A stretch of 64,000 bases of DNA from Scylla paramamosain (Eukaryota; Arthropoda; Malacostraca; Decapoda; Portunidae). Of this stretch, positions 40,656 to 51,800 are shown in pieces (positions within the stretch are counted from its first letter, which is position 1; each line of letters begins with the position of its first letter). Both the position numbers and the translations under genes were made by a program. The notes below the pieces were generated by a model. The model was not told the DNA's origin. It was given only the letters and a program-made list of their open reading frames with translations, and did not search any database. The stretch is taken from assembly GCF_035594125.1 (NCBI RefSeq), contig NC_087156.1, positions 20,224,497-20,288,496 of the forward strand, in the 5' to 3' direction.

Positions 40656-41121
40656 GAGAACTAGACTCAGACCCCCACAGATCCACGTAACACACAAAAC
40701 ACTAGCAGGAATCTCTTATCCGCGGGGGAAAAGCCACTACTTTCACTCACAGCCAAGACACCTTACGGCAGCAACTTAGACCCCTATCGAAGGAGGACGA
40801 GAAAACCTGCCACTGTGACGTGAAAGAAGCAGCAGCAGCAGCTCCCTTTCCCTCCTCCTCCTCCTCCTCCACGATGGCTGAAGTAGAGATGGAAGAGGCA
40901 GATAGTAGAGATTAATACCAGGGGAGGAGGAGGAGGAGGACAGGACAGGAGAGGGACTAGTAGAGGGAGAAAGGTACGAGAAAGGAGGAGGAGGAGGAGG
41001 AGGAGGAATGGATGGTGTAAGAGAAATGTGAGTGAAATTTGTGATTGTGTGAATGTGAAAAGGAGGAGGAAAGGATAGAAAATGAGAGGTGGTTGTGAAT
41101 GGAGACACTAGTGATGCTTAT

Positions 41122-41123
<2 letters not shown>

Positions 41124-41199
<76 letters not shown>

Positions 41200-41520
41200 C
41201 AGAAAGGTAGAGACAGAGAGAGACTTGACCGTGATCGAAGCAAATACAGAACAATTACTCAGATAACGAAAATAACTCCATCCATGGATTATAATTAGAG
41301 AAGGGATAAAAAAAAAAAAAAAAGAGGCAACAGAAAGAAAATGGTGAATACACGTCAAGCAACGGCAGGTAAACAGAAATAGCAGGTAAACACAAGCCGA
41401 TTGAAGGTGTGGAGAAAAAAAAGTGATGAAAAATTTATGTTTGTGAAGAAATTATACTTGACTGAAAGGAAGGAAGGGGAAAAAAAGCGTGTTTAAGTGA
41501 AGGAAAGTGATATTGCCTTT

Positions 41521-41589
<69 letters not shown>

Positions 41590-41635
41590 AACAACGCTAC
41601 TTCTCCTTTAACTCTGCAATGTGTGGAAGCCACGG

Positions 41636-41713
<78 letters not shown>
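41124..41713. repeat. (GA)n, (GA)n, (CT)n tracts
   Basis: (GA) at 41124-41198, (GA) at 41524-41586 and (CT) at 41639-41713. The last two are inverted with a ~52-nt spacer. Confidence 0.96.
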
Positions 41714-41714
<1 letters not shown>

Positions 41715-41717
<3 letters not shown>

Positions 41718-42770
41718 AGTTTTATCGTCTAAGGAATTCTCCGTATTAAAATCTCCGGAATTTTGGGACTTTTTAGGGTTCGGTCGTAAAAATAAAAAAA
41801 AGTTAAGGCTGGAAAGTTCTTTTTTATATGCAAGTCAATTTTCTTTTTCTTTTTTCTTTCCTTTTCGTAATATAATCTATATATGGGGAGTCAGCCACGC
41901 CACTCATTTTCTTATTTTTTTTCTTATTTCCTCTCTTTATTGTCTTATTACTTGATTTTCCGTCTCTTAATTCCTCTTCTACACCACTCCTTTCTTCTTT
42001 TTTTTATTTCTTCATTTTATTATCTTATTTTCACTTTATTTTGTACTTTCTCTTCGTTATCGTCTTCCTCCTCTTCCTCTTCATTTTGTTGTTTCTCTTC
42101 TTCATGTACTATATTTTTTTTTTTCCCTTCGTCCCCTTCCTCGTCCTCCTCTTCGTTGTCTTTTTTTTTTTTTCATTTCCGTCTTATCTCCTCCTCCCTC
42201 CTTTCTATTTCCTTTCCTTCTCTCCTTCTCTAATTTCAATTATTTCAGGACCCTTCTACTTTTTCTTTTTCCCTCACGTACCCCCTCCTCTTCTTTCTTC
42301 CCTCTTCTTCTTCTTCCTGCCTTCTCCTGACTTCCTGCCTTTCTATCCCTCCTCTTCTCTTCTTTCCTTCGTTCCATTCCATTCCGTTGATGGATCTTTT
42401 TCATCTCCTTCCCTTCCTCTTCGTTTTCCTTGAAGTACATTTCCGTTCCTCTTCTTTCTTTTTCTCCCATATTTCTTCTTCAACATCTTCATTTCCCGGA
42501 TCTTTTTGTAACTCATCTTTTTTTTTTTCCAGACGTTGTTGTTGTTGTTGCTTCATATTTTTCTCTTCTTTTCATATTGTCTTCTCTTCCACCTTCTCCT
42601 CCACCTCCACCTCCTCCTCCTCGACCCGTCAGTAATTACATGACTGCCTCTCTCTCTCTTTCTCTCTGCACGCCTTGTACATTATCTTCCTCTCAATACT
42701 GATTCGATTTGTCCTTTCTAGAAAAGTATCAGTGCCTTATTCTTCACTGGTACGAAAAATGCTTGTAAGG
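41715..42770. other. Pyrimidine-rich gene-free stretch
   Basis: T/C-rich sequence from 41830 to 42660, with many CTTCCTC-type phrases and poly-T runs. No gene recognised. Confidence 0.6.
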
Positions 42771-43094
<324 letters not shown>

Positions 43095-43254
43095 TGAAAG
43101 TTGTTATTAATGAAAAATATTACTGAAGCTGAATATTAATAGTCAGTAATACATGAGAGGCAGAAAATTATTATAAGAAAAAGATAAATTGAATAGATCT
43201 CGATGAAATCTGTAAAATTCATGGCAGAGACCAATACTCACTACACTCAGATAT

Positions 43255-43540
43255 TATCCTAACTTACTCTAACATAACGTAACCTCACACAAGATAAGGG
43301 TACAGAAATAGAATGAAAAAAAAATCCAGGAATACTCAGATTTTATCCTAACCTAATCTAATCTAACCTCACCTATCCCAACCTAATCTAACCTAGCGTA
43401 ACGTAAACTCACTGGAAAATAAGGATGCAGAGTTGGCATTAGAAAAAATAAATAAATCTGGGAAACTCGTGAACCTGGATTATACATAATTAATATTATC
43501 CTGATCTAACTTAAACTAACCTAACCTCACAAAAGCATAC
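43255..43540. repeat. Degenerate CCTAA/TAACC-rich stretch
   Basis: Phrases such as CCTAACCTAATCTAATCTAA and CCTAATCTAACCTAGCGTAA recur in three clusters, each followed by AAAAATAAGG-type sequence. They resemble decayed arthropod telomere-type (CCTAA)n, but exact repeats are few. Confidence 0.5.
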
Positions 43541-43558
43541 AGGTAAGTTTAAGAAGAA

Positions 43559-43658
<100 letters not shown>

Positions 43659-43940
43659 CGTAATATACCCACATATGACTTAAACCTATCTTAACGTGAC
43701 CTTTTAGAAAAAAAAGAAGCAAATACAAAACAGATAAAAGACGGTAAGAAATCCTTAGCTCTGCCAATCTCACTCAGCAAAATTAAAACGCAAACTAAAC
43801 AAATAAAAACAGGAAACGCACAAAAAAAGAGAAAAAAAAGATGGCATTACGTAAAAAAGTGTAAAGAATAAAGACGAGCAAAGATATAAAACACTCGCTA
43901 ACATTTTACGTCTCAGAAAACGTAATGTACTCCTGGATGC

Positions 43941-43944
<4 letters not shown>

Positions 43945-44009
<65 letters not shown>
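43945..44009. repeat. (GT)n microsatellite
   Basis: A 65-bp run with one GTAT interruption. The flanking 43660-43940 and 44010-44430 are A-rich unique sequence without a gene. Confidence 0.97.
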
Positions 44010-44012
<3 letters not shown>

Positions 44013-44430
44013 GAAAATGAGTTAACCTGGCTCGGAAAGACGAAAGAAAACGTACGAAGGAACACGACAAAAGAAGGAGGAAGCAAAGTAAAAAGAGACT
44101 AACTGAAGCAACTTTCTTTTAGTGTTGTGAAAAAAAAAAGAAGAAAGAAAAGAAAAGTTACGTTAGGTGAGGTTTTTGAAAGCCGCTGTTTTGCACGAGT
44201 ATGTAGGTTTTAATAACGAGAGGAAGGGAATTTTAAAGGTGCAAAAATGGAGGAGGTAGTTAATTCAGTGATGGAACTCAAATGAAAGCACGAGAGAAAA
44301 AAAAATAATGTCAAAAATAAATAAATAAAAAAGTAGGAAATATGCAGTTGATGTAATGCATGTCCTAAATGAAACACAAATTGATATACGGAAAATTAAA
44401 AGATTAAAAAAAAAAGTTATCAGGTGAAAG

Positions 44431-44899
<469 letters not shown>

Positions 44900-45985
44900 A
44901 CCACCACCACCAACCTAAAACCTAAATACATAAACAACGCTTAAAAAAAGTGAAAAAAAGAAAAAAAGAAAAAAGAGAGTGAATAGAAAAAAATGACTTG
45001 TGAGAAAAGACAGAAGGAAAAAAAACGTGGCGGAGTTGGGGGGGAAAGGAGTTGGGAGAAGGAAGGTTGGGGAGGGGAAGGAGGTGGTGGGCATCGGTGC
45101 GTCCTTTATTTGCGCTCCAATCTGACGCCCTCTGGTGGAAAATTGTACCCCGGCTTTGTCCTCCACCAGGGAAATAACGTCATAATACCGGGACGGAGGA
45201 AACTGTACGACGACGCAGGAGACGGAAGGGAAAAAAAGGAAAAAAAAATAAGAAAGAAAGCACCCATTCGTGTACTTACTGCCCACCTGGTTTTGTTAGC
45301 AAGAAAAGGAGGAGGAGGAGGAGGAGGAGACAGAAGAGGTCATTGGGTTACCATGTGGTGCTGGGGTGGTTTGGGGGAAAGAAAAGGGTAAAAAAAGGGG
45401 TTTGTAAGGAGGGTTAGAGGTGTGTTTATGGTAAGGGTAGGGGAGTGGGGGGCAGGTCTATGGAAGGGAAGTGAGTGGATGGTTGGTGGGGGTCCGTAGT
45501 GGTGGTACAGGAGTGGTTTATGGAAGGTAGGAGGGTGGGAAGGGAAAGGAAGGGAAGGGAGGGGAGGGGAGGAGAGGTATAAGGTCAGGCTAGGACGAGG
45601 GAAGTGAGGGAAATGGGAAAGAATGAGTTGAAGGGGAAAGGGAATAAAAGAGGGGAGGAGTAAAAGGAGGGGTGTAGATAATAAGGGGTAAGGGAGAGAG
45701 AAAGAGGAAGGGGTGAAGGATGGATGATCAAAGTGGAAGGAAAGGTAAATAAGGAAAGATGCAACATGAGAAATGAATATGGGAAAGATTTGTGTTGGAT
45801 ATGAGAACGAATTGAAAAAGCAAAGATATTTCAGTGGCCTGGTTATACTGAGAGACGAAAGACGAGCATTAGAACATGATAAAATAAGGAAACATGCAAG
45901 AAGCCAGCAGATGTACACGTGACCGTCTTTCAATATATAAAACCAATCTATATCTATTATCATCCCTGTCCATGAAGTTATTTAA
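44900..45985. other. Gene-free stretch
   Basis: A-rich sequence, then a unique CpG-containing segment (45090-45225) with AACGTCATAAT. A (GGA)n run lies at 45309-45329, and purine-rich sequence extends to about 45780. A donor-like site on the minus strand near 45275 has no matching exon. Confidence 0.5.
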
Positions 45986-45988
45986 TCA

Positions 45989-46075
45989 TCTTTTTAAATC
46001 TCCCTGTAGACTCGACACTAATAATCTGATTACTGAGTCTATTCCAGTCGTCTACCACTCTATTTGAGAACCAAT
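45989..46075 (+). repeat. Dispersed repeat family B, copy 2
   Basis: This copy shares CTGATTACTGAGTC and CTCTATTTGAGAACCAAT with 4515-4585. It then runs into a (CA)n tract beginning at 46086. Confidence 0.78.
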
Positions 46076-46084
46076 TTGAGAACG

Positions 46085-46085
<1 letters not shown>

Positions 46086-46159
<74 letters not shown>
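46086..46159. repeat. (AC)n microsatellite
   Basis: A pure 74-bp run directly after repeat family B copy 2. Confidence 0.97.
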
Positions 46160-46161
<2 letters not shown>

Positions 46162-46510
46162 AACAGTCATACATACACAAGCACGTTCTCCTTTTTAAAA
46201 TTTACTCAACTTAAGCTGCTCTTTTTAGGCTTAAATTATGTAAATGACAACTATAAGGAGTTCTCATGTTGATCCTCAGCTGGTCTTTAGTGTTGCTGTG
46301 TTTCTCATGCACTTGACTCCCCTTGTGTTGTGTATTCTGTGTTGTGTGTTGTGTTGTGTGTTTATGCGTGTGTGTGTGTGTTACGTATGTGTATAGTTCT
46401 CGAGCAACGTGAGGGGTCTTTGTGTTGGCCTTGTGTTGCTGTTTTTTATTTATTTTTCTGTCAGTGTTGTTTCGTGTTGTGTTCTAGAGGATTATTCATG
46501 TTCTGGCAAG

Positions 46511-46863
<353 letters not shown>

Positions 46864-47330
46864 TGACAGAAGCCATATAGTGTAATAGCTGCGTTACATG
46901 TCATAAAAAGGAGATTTGATTTTATAGTTATAATAATAGTAGTGTTTAATAATGACTGATTAGAGGGAACCTGTAGTCTATTAACAGCAGCAGCAGTAGC
47001 AGTAGTAGAAATAGTAGTAGTAATGGTAGTGGTGATGGTGGTGATGGTGGTGGAGATGGTGGTAGTGTTGGTATAAATAATAATAAAAAATAACCATAAC
47101 AAAGATATTGATAATGATGACAATGATAACCGCATTTACTAATTATGAACAGTAAAGGTGCACTAAATGACACCACTCACTCTTTCACTTCACTCACTAA
47201 CTCAGGATACAATAAGCTAAACACGCATCACAAATTGTAATCTGTCTTAGTCACCTGCCTTATAATGTGAACAAACACAAAAATAATTAGGCAATATGAT
47301 GCTTAATCTAATCATTCTTTTGGACATTTG

Positions 47331-47368
<38 letters not shown>

Positions 47369-47395
47369 CACAAGTAATAGTCAATCTTAGTCACT
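46864..47395. other. Gene-free stretch
   Basis: Interrupted GTA/GGT triplets at 46985-47070, unique AT-rich sequence, and an (AC) run at 47334-47365. Confidence 0.55.
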
Positions 47396-47512
47396 TTGCA
47401 CCCTAATTTAACCTTACCACTTTTCGCGGCGTTTCCTCATTCCACCTCATTAAAGTCTTCATTGAAACCCACGTCACCTGCGCTCACCTCATAATCATCA
47501 CATCACCTGAAC
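47396..47512 (+). repeat. Dispersed repeat family E, copy 2
   Basis: Blocks CACCCTAATTTAA, CACCTCATTAAA and CCACGTCACCTGCG match the copy at 39488-39600. Both copies adjoin AT-rich decayed tandem arrays. Confidence 0.65.
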
Positions 47513-48014
47513 TCGTATTTACAACAGGAATATGAAGGCAGAGAGTAAAGGAAGAGTCAGGAGGAGGAGGGGATAGGAAAAATTACTTGCGAAAGGAAAA
47601 AAAGGAGGGAAGAAAGAGAGTAGAGAGTAAAAAAAAAAAAAAAAAAATTAAACGAAAAGAAAAACACAAGAAAATGAATAGGAATAGCGGATAAACAAGG
47701 AAAACGGAGATAATAGAGGAGAAATTACGATCGTCTGCTGAAAGAGAAAAAAAAGGAAGAAATCCAATAATAACATAAACAGAGCTGTCTAAAAATGAGG
47801 AAATATAAAGTGAAACAGCTGGAAAGTTTGCTATGAAAGGAAATAGGAACGTTGTTGAAGATAAGAAATAACGATTGCTTGCGAATAGAGAATAAAAGAC
47901 AGGGAATAATAACGTAAAAGAGTAAATAAATACTCCAAAAAGGAAACAGAAAAATAGAAACGAAAGCAGCAGGAAAAGGGAGACATAACAATTATTTGCG
48001 AAAAGAGAACGGAA

Positions 48015-48350
48015 TGTTAGGGTTAGTTGTAATTATTATTATTATTAATGTGTTAGATTTTTCCTCCTCTTTCTCCGCCTCTGCCTGGCCTGTGCACGCT
48101 GAGGTCAGGCAAATGAGGGTGTTACGTAGGTTTATTTAATATTCATATCTAAAGAATGTAGAGAGGGATATATCAATAGGAGAGATTTTACATATTTTCC
48201 TCTCTACATCCTCTAGATATGAAAAGACCTACCTAACATTCACATTCGCCTGACCTCAGCGCGCACAGGACAGGCAGAGAGGCGGAGAAAGAGGAGGAAA
48301 ATAATAACTCATAAATAATAACAATAACAATTCCAACTAACTAACTAACA
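48015..48350. mobile_element. Foldback / MITE-like element with long inverted arms
   Basis: Two arms of roughly 145 bp are imperfect reverse complements, about 48021-48166 against 48199-48345, with a 32-nt loop. The best-matched inner segments are 48144-48166 against 48199-48221, and 48061-48110 against the block around 48245-48300. The outer arms are AT-rich (TTAGTTG...ATTATTATT). There is no coding capacity. No clear target duplication was found, so it could also be a local inverted duplication. It lies about 150 bp from the gypsy element. Confidence 0.75.
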
Positions 48351-48491
48351 GGAAGGAGAGAATAATTACGTTAAAACAATAGAAAAAAAAATACTTCAGA
48401 CACGGGGAGAAAATTAAAATATAAAGAATGAAAAAAATAAATAAATTCCAAATGAGTGAATATAAAATATAACGAAGTGAATAATTATGAT

Positions 48492-48496
48492 GAAGC
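48492..48496. repeat. Target site duplication GAAGC (left)
   Basis: The five bases GAAGC directly flank the TG end of the element. The same five bases follow the CA end at 53529-53533. Confidence 0.9.
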
Positions 48497-48706
48497 TGTT
48501 CGACTCTTGACCAGCAGGGGCACAGGAAACGCAGGTAGCAGTGCAGGTGTTTATTCACAGAAGGTGTGAACAGAAGGCTGGAGGTAGGTGATCTCCCGGC
48601 GCCAGGCCGCGCACTTCAACTTAACACTTATGACTGAAGCCTAGCTCGTTCACTCATACACGTCTCGCTCATTCACTCGTTCACACAACTAGCTAACAAC
48701 CACACA
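48497..48706 (-). repeat. 3' LTR of the gypsy-type element
   Basis: This 210-bp copy appears identical to the LTR at 53319-53528. Its AATAAA hexamer (plus-strand tttatt, 48550-48555) should terminate the element's transcript. It is preceded in sense by the polypurine tract and followed by the GAAGC target duplication. Confidence 0.95.
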
Positions 48707-48717
48707 CCTCCCCCGAG
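48707..48717 (-). other. Polypurine tract of the gypsy-type element
   Basis: The sense strand reads CTCGGGGGAGG immediately before the 3' LTR. This is the expected position and composition for the plus-strand primer of reverse transcription. Confidence 0.85.
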
Positions 48718-48844
48718 ACATAAGGAAGATTCCTTATCTTTGTTATGGCTACCGTAACACATGAAACAAAGTTACAATGATTGAAGTACAGAAAACACGG
48801 TACATATACACAAAACAAACACAGCGTACAATGAACACGTACGA

Positions 48845-51800
48845 CTAATCGTAGGTGCTACGGTGCCACCGCACCTGCAGTCGTCTCGGCTCCCTACGCT
48901 GTCGGCTGCTTCGACGCTCTGGTTGCTCTCGGCCACGGTGTACCCCGTTACCCTGATGCTCCGGGCTGCCGGGATGGTGGTGTTCCTCGTGACCCTGATG
49001 CTGAAGCGCTGCACCGCCATGAGCGGTGTGCTGCTCGACAGGAAGGGGAGCAAGAGGTCTGTGTGGGCGTAGGTGTCTTCTATTACGCCACATCACGCGA
49101 CCGCTGCCCATCTTGATGAGGTAGTCTCTCCTTCGCCCAACAGCCACGATGACACCCAGGCGATCCCAGAGGCCTGTCGTGTGATCTTGAACGTCGACGT
49201 GGCCACCGAGGTGCAGGAGAGGAAGAGTACGGGCGGACGCGTCGTGGCGAAGTTTCGCTTTCTTCCTCAGTCGCTCTGCCTTGGCGTCGCACTCATCAGC
49301 AGCGCGCTGCCACTGCTGAGCGTATGAGCGATGATGAGCCGGGACACAGGACCTCATAGGATGACCGAAGAGGACTTGTGCTGGTGATCGCCCTTCCGCC
49401 CTCGGAGTGTTGCGCAGTTCCAGCAACCCGCGAGCGAACGCATCCTCGTCCAGGTGTCCCTGCTGTGTGGTCGTGAGGATCAGCTTCTTCACGGACTTGA
49501 CCGCTGCCTCGGCGTGACCATTGGAGCGTGGATAATGAGGTGAAGATACACGATGCTCCACCCCCCATCGAGCCAGGAAGCGCCGTACCGATGAAGAAGT
49601 GAACTGCGGTCCACCGTCAGTCCTCAGGAGAACAGGCACGCCCGTGTCGGCGAACACACCCCGAAGGACACGAACGAGCTGATCAGCCGATGCTGGACGT
49701 GAGCATGCAGACACGTGAGGCCACCCAGACAAGCGATCTACATACACGAGGTATGTACGGCCTGCTGCGTGGAAGTAGTCTGCAGAAACTGACTCAAACA
49801 CCCTGCTGGGTGTGTCCGTGTCCTGCCAGAGAGGTTCGTTGGCTTGGCTTGGTAGGAGTGGACGGCATAGTGAGCATCCAGAAACGACGTTCTCAACGTC
49901 TCTGTCCATACCAGGCCAGTACACCGTTTGTCGGGCCCGTCGCTTGGTGCGCTCCATCCCCTGATGACTGTCATGGAGTCGCTCTAGTGTTTCTCGGCGG
50001 AGGCTGTGAGGAATAAGAAGCCTCGGCCCGTAAACCACCAGGTCGTCGTCTACGGCCAGCAGACTGCGCACCGGCCAGTACGTACGCAAGCGGTGATCGA
50101 GGTCGTGGCAATGATCAGGGAAGCCCTCGATGATGACGTTCTTGAGCAAGCAGTACTCCCCGTCTCTTGCTGCTGCGGCACGTACCATTTCCACAGTCTG
50201 ATCCTGGAGTGGTGCTAAGCGGACGCCGTCCTCATTGGTGGCAGATAACGCTGAGATGACCGCTGAGTGGAGAGGGTCGAGGTCACCAGAAGTAGCAGCA
50301 TCCTCTTCCTCCACTGGGTCCTGAACTGGAGCACGTGAGAGGGCGTCGGGCACACAGTGTGTCGATCCCTTTTGCCAGCTTGCTGTGAAAGAATACTGAG
50401 CAAGCTTCTCCCTCATGCGCTGCAGCCGCAGGTTCTCTATTTCTCCCAACAACTTGCTATTGAGGAGAGGTATCAGCGGGCGGTGGTCGAGCACTAGATC
50501 GAAGTGAGGGAGTCCTTTCAGGTAGGTGCCACATTTCCTGACTGCCCAGACGATTGCAGCCATTTCCAACTCTATTACTGCATAGCGGCTCTCTGTGTCT
50601 GTAACAAATCTTGACCCGCATTGCACCATCTTCCACTGGTCACTGTGCTTCTGCAGGAGAACGAATCCAAATCCGTGCATCCTTGAGGCGTCAGTCTGTA
50701 GCATCGTTGGTAATGATGGGTCGAAGTATGCCAAGACAGGTGGGCTGACGAGACACTGTTTCACCTTCTCAAACGCCTCTTCATGGTTAGGAGACCAGCA
50801 CCAACTGTTCTTCGGGCGTAAGAGATCTCTGAGGGGTTGTGCAGCTGCAGCCACAGCAGGAGAAAAGCTTCCAAGCTGGTTTGTAAGACCCATGAATGAT
50901 CGTAAGTCGGTGATGTGCTGTGGTCGTGGGAAGTCAGAGATTGCCTTAACTTTCTTTGAGTCTGTCGTGTAGCCTTGTCCAGAAACAGAGTAACCACAGT
51001 AATCTACCACTCTTTCCGCGAATGTAAACTTCTGTGGGTTGAGAGTGATGCCGTGCTGGTCACACCGCCGCACAATCTGAATGACATGGGCTAAGTGCGC
51101 ACTGTAGGTGGAGTCATAGGCCAGGATGTCGTCCACGACCTTGATGGTGTTAGGTATGTCGCCGAGAGCTTGGTCTCCTCGACGGTTATACTCGTCTCCA
51201 GACGAGACGAGACCCATAACCGCTCGCCGAAACTTGTACCGACCCCAAGGTGTTATGAAGCAGGTTAAATCCTGGTCTTCTTCTCTAATGGGGACTTGAA
51301 AATACCCCATCTTGGCATCAAGAGTGGTGAACCAAACTGCTCCGGTCCCGATCGAGGCGATGGCGTCATGAGGTGAGCGCACTGGATACACGGGCCTCTT
51401 CACGTAACGGTTGAGTCGTGTCAGGTCAACACACAGCCTTACACCAGATGTCTTTTTTGGGACAGGCACGATGGGGTGGCACCATGCCGTAGGGTAGTCC
51501 ACACTCTCGATGATTCCCTTGTTAAGCAGCTCTTCCAACTGGCTCTTAATTTCTTCACGCCAATTGTAAGGGATTGTACGAGATGCTGTTACGGCGAAGG
51601 GTCGAGCGTCGTCTGTCAACTCGATGGCCATGGATCCACCAGCCATTGCACGTAAACCTTCCTTTGCTTCGAAGACGCTGGGAAAGGCCTTGATCACAGC
51701 AGCAGCGTGCCCCGCACGCTGCTGTGGCGTTGGGTCGTAGGAATGAGGCCAGCTGATCACTTCTGTGGGCGTAGATAGAGGTGGCTGCGAGGCGGTCGGG

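Larger units (their letters stand above)
47570..48496. repeat. Decayed AT-rich tandem array, ~120-145 bp unit, interrupted by two insertions
   Basis: The marker GAAATAACGATTGCTTGCGAAAAG and variants recur near 47580, 47723, 47863 and 47982, then in weaker form near 48360 and 48480. The foldback element (48015-48350) and the gypsy element (from 48497) lie within it. Confidence 0.65.

Noticed and set aside
45260..45320. Minus-strand GGGCA|GTAAGTAC donor preceded by an acceptor-like AACAAAACCAG
   Set aside because: The implied exon would be only about 7 bp and no coding frame extends from it.
48337..48558. Small minus-strand frame across the 3' LTR
   Set aside because: It reads from the LTR into flanking AT-rich DNA and begins at GTG; it duplicates the LTR part of the upstream frame.
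48845..49050. Possible chromodomain at the integrase C terminus
   Set aside because: The segment lacks the aromatic cage pattern and is mostly His, Gln, Gly and Arg.
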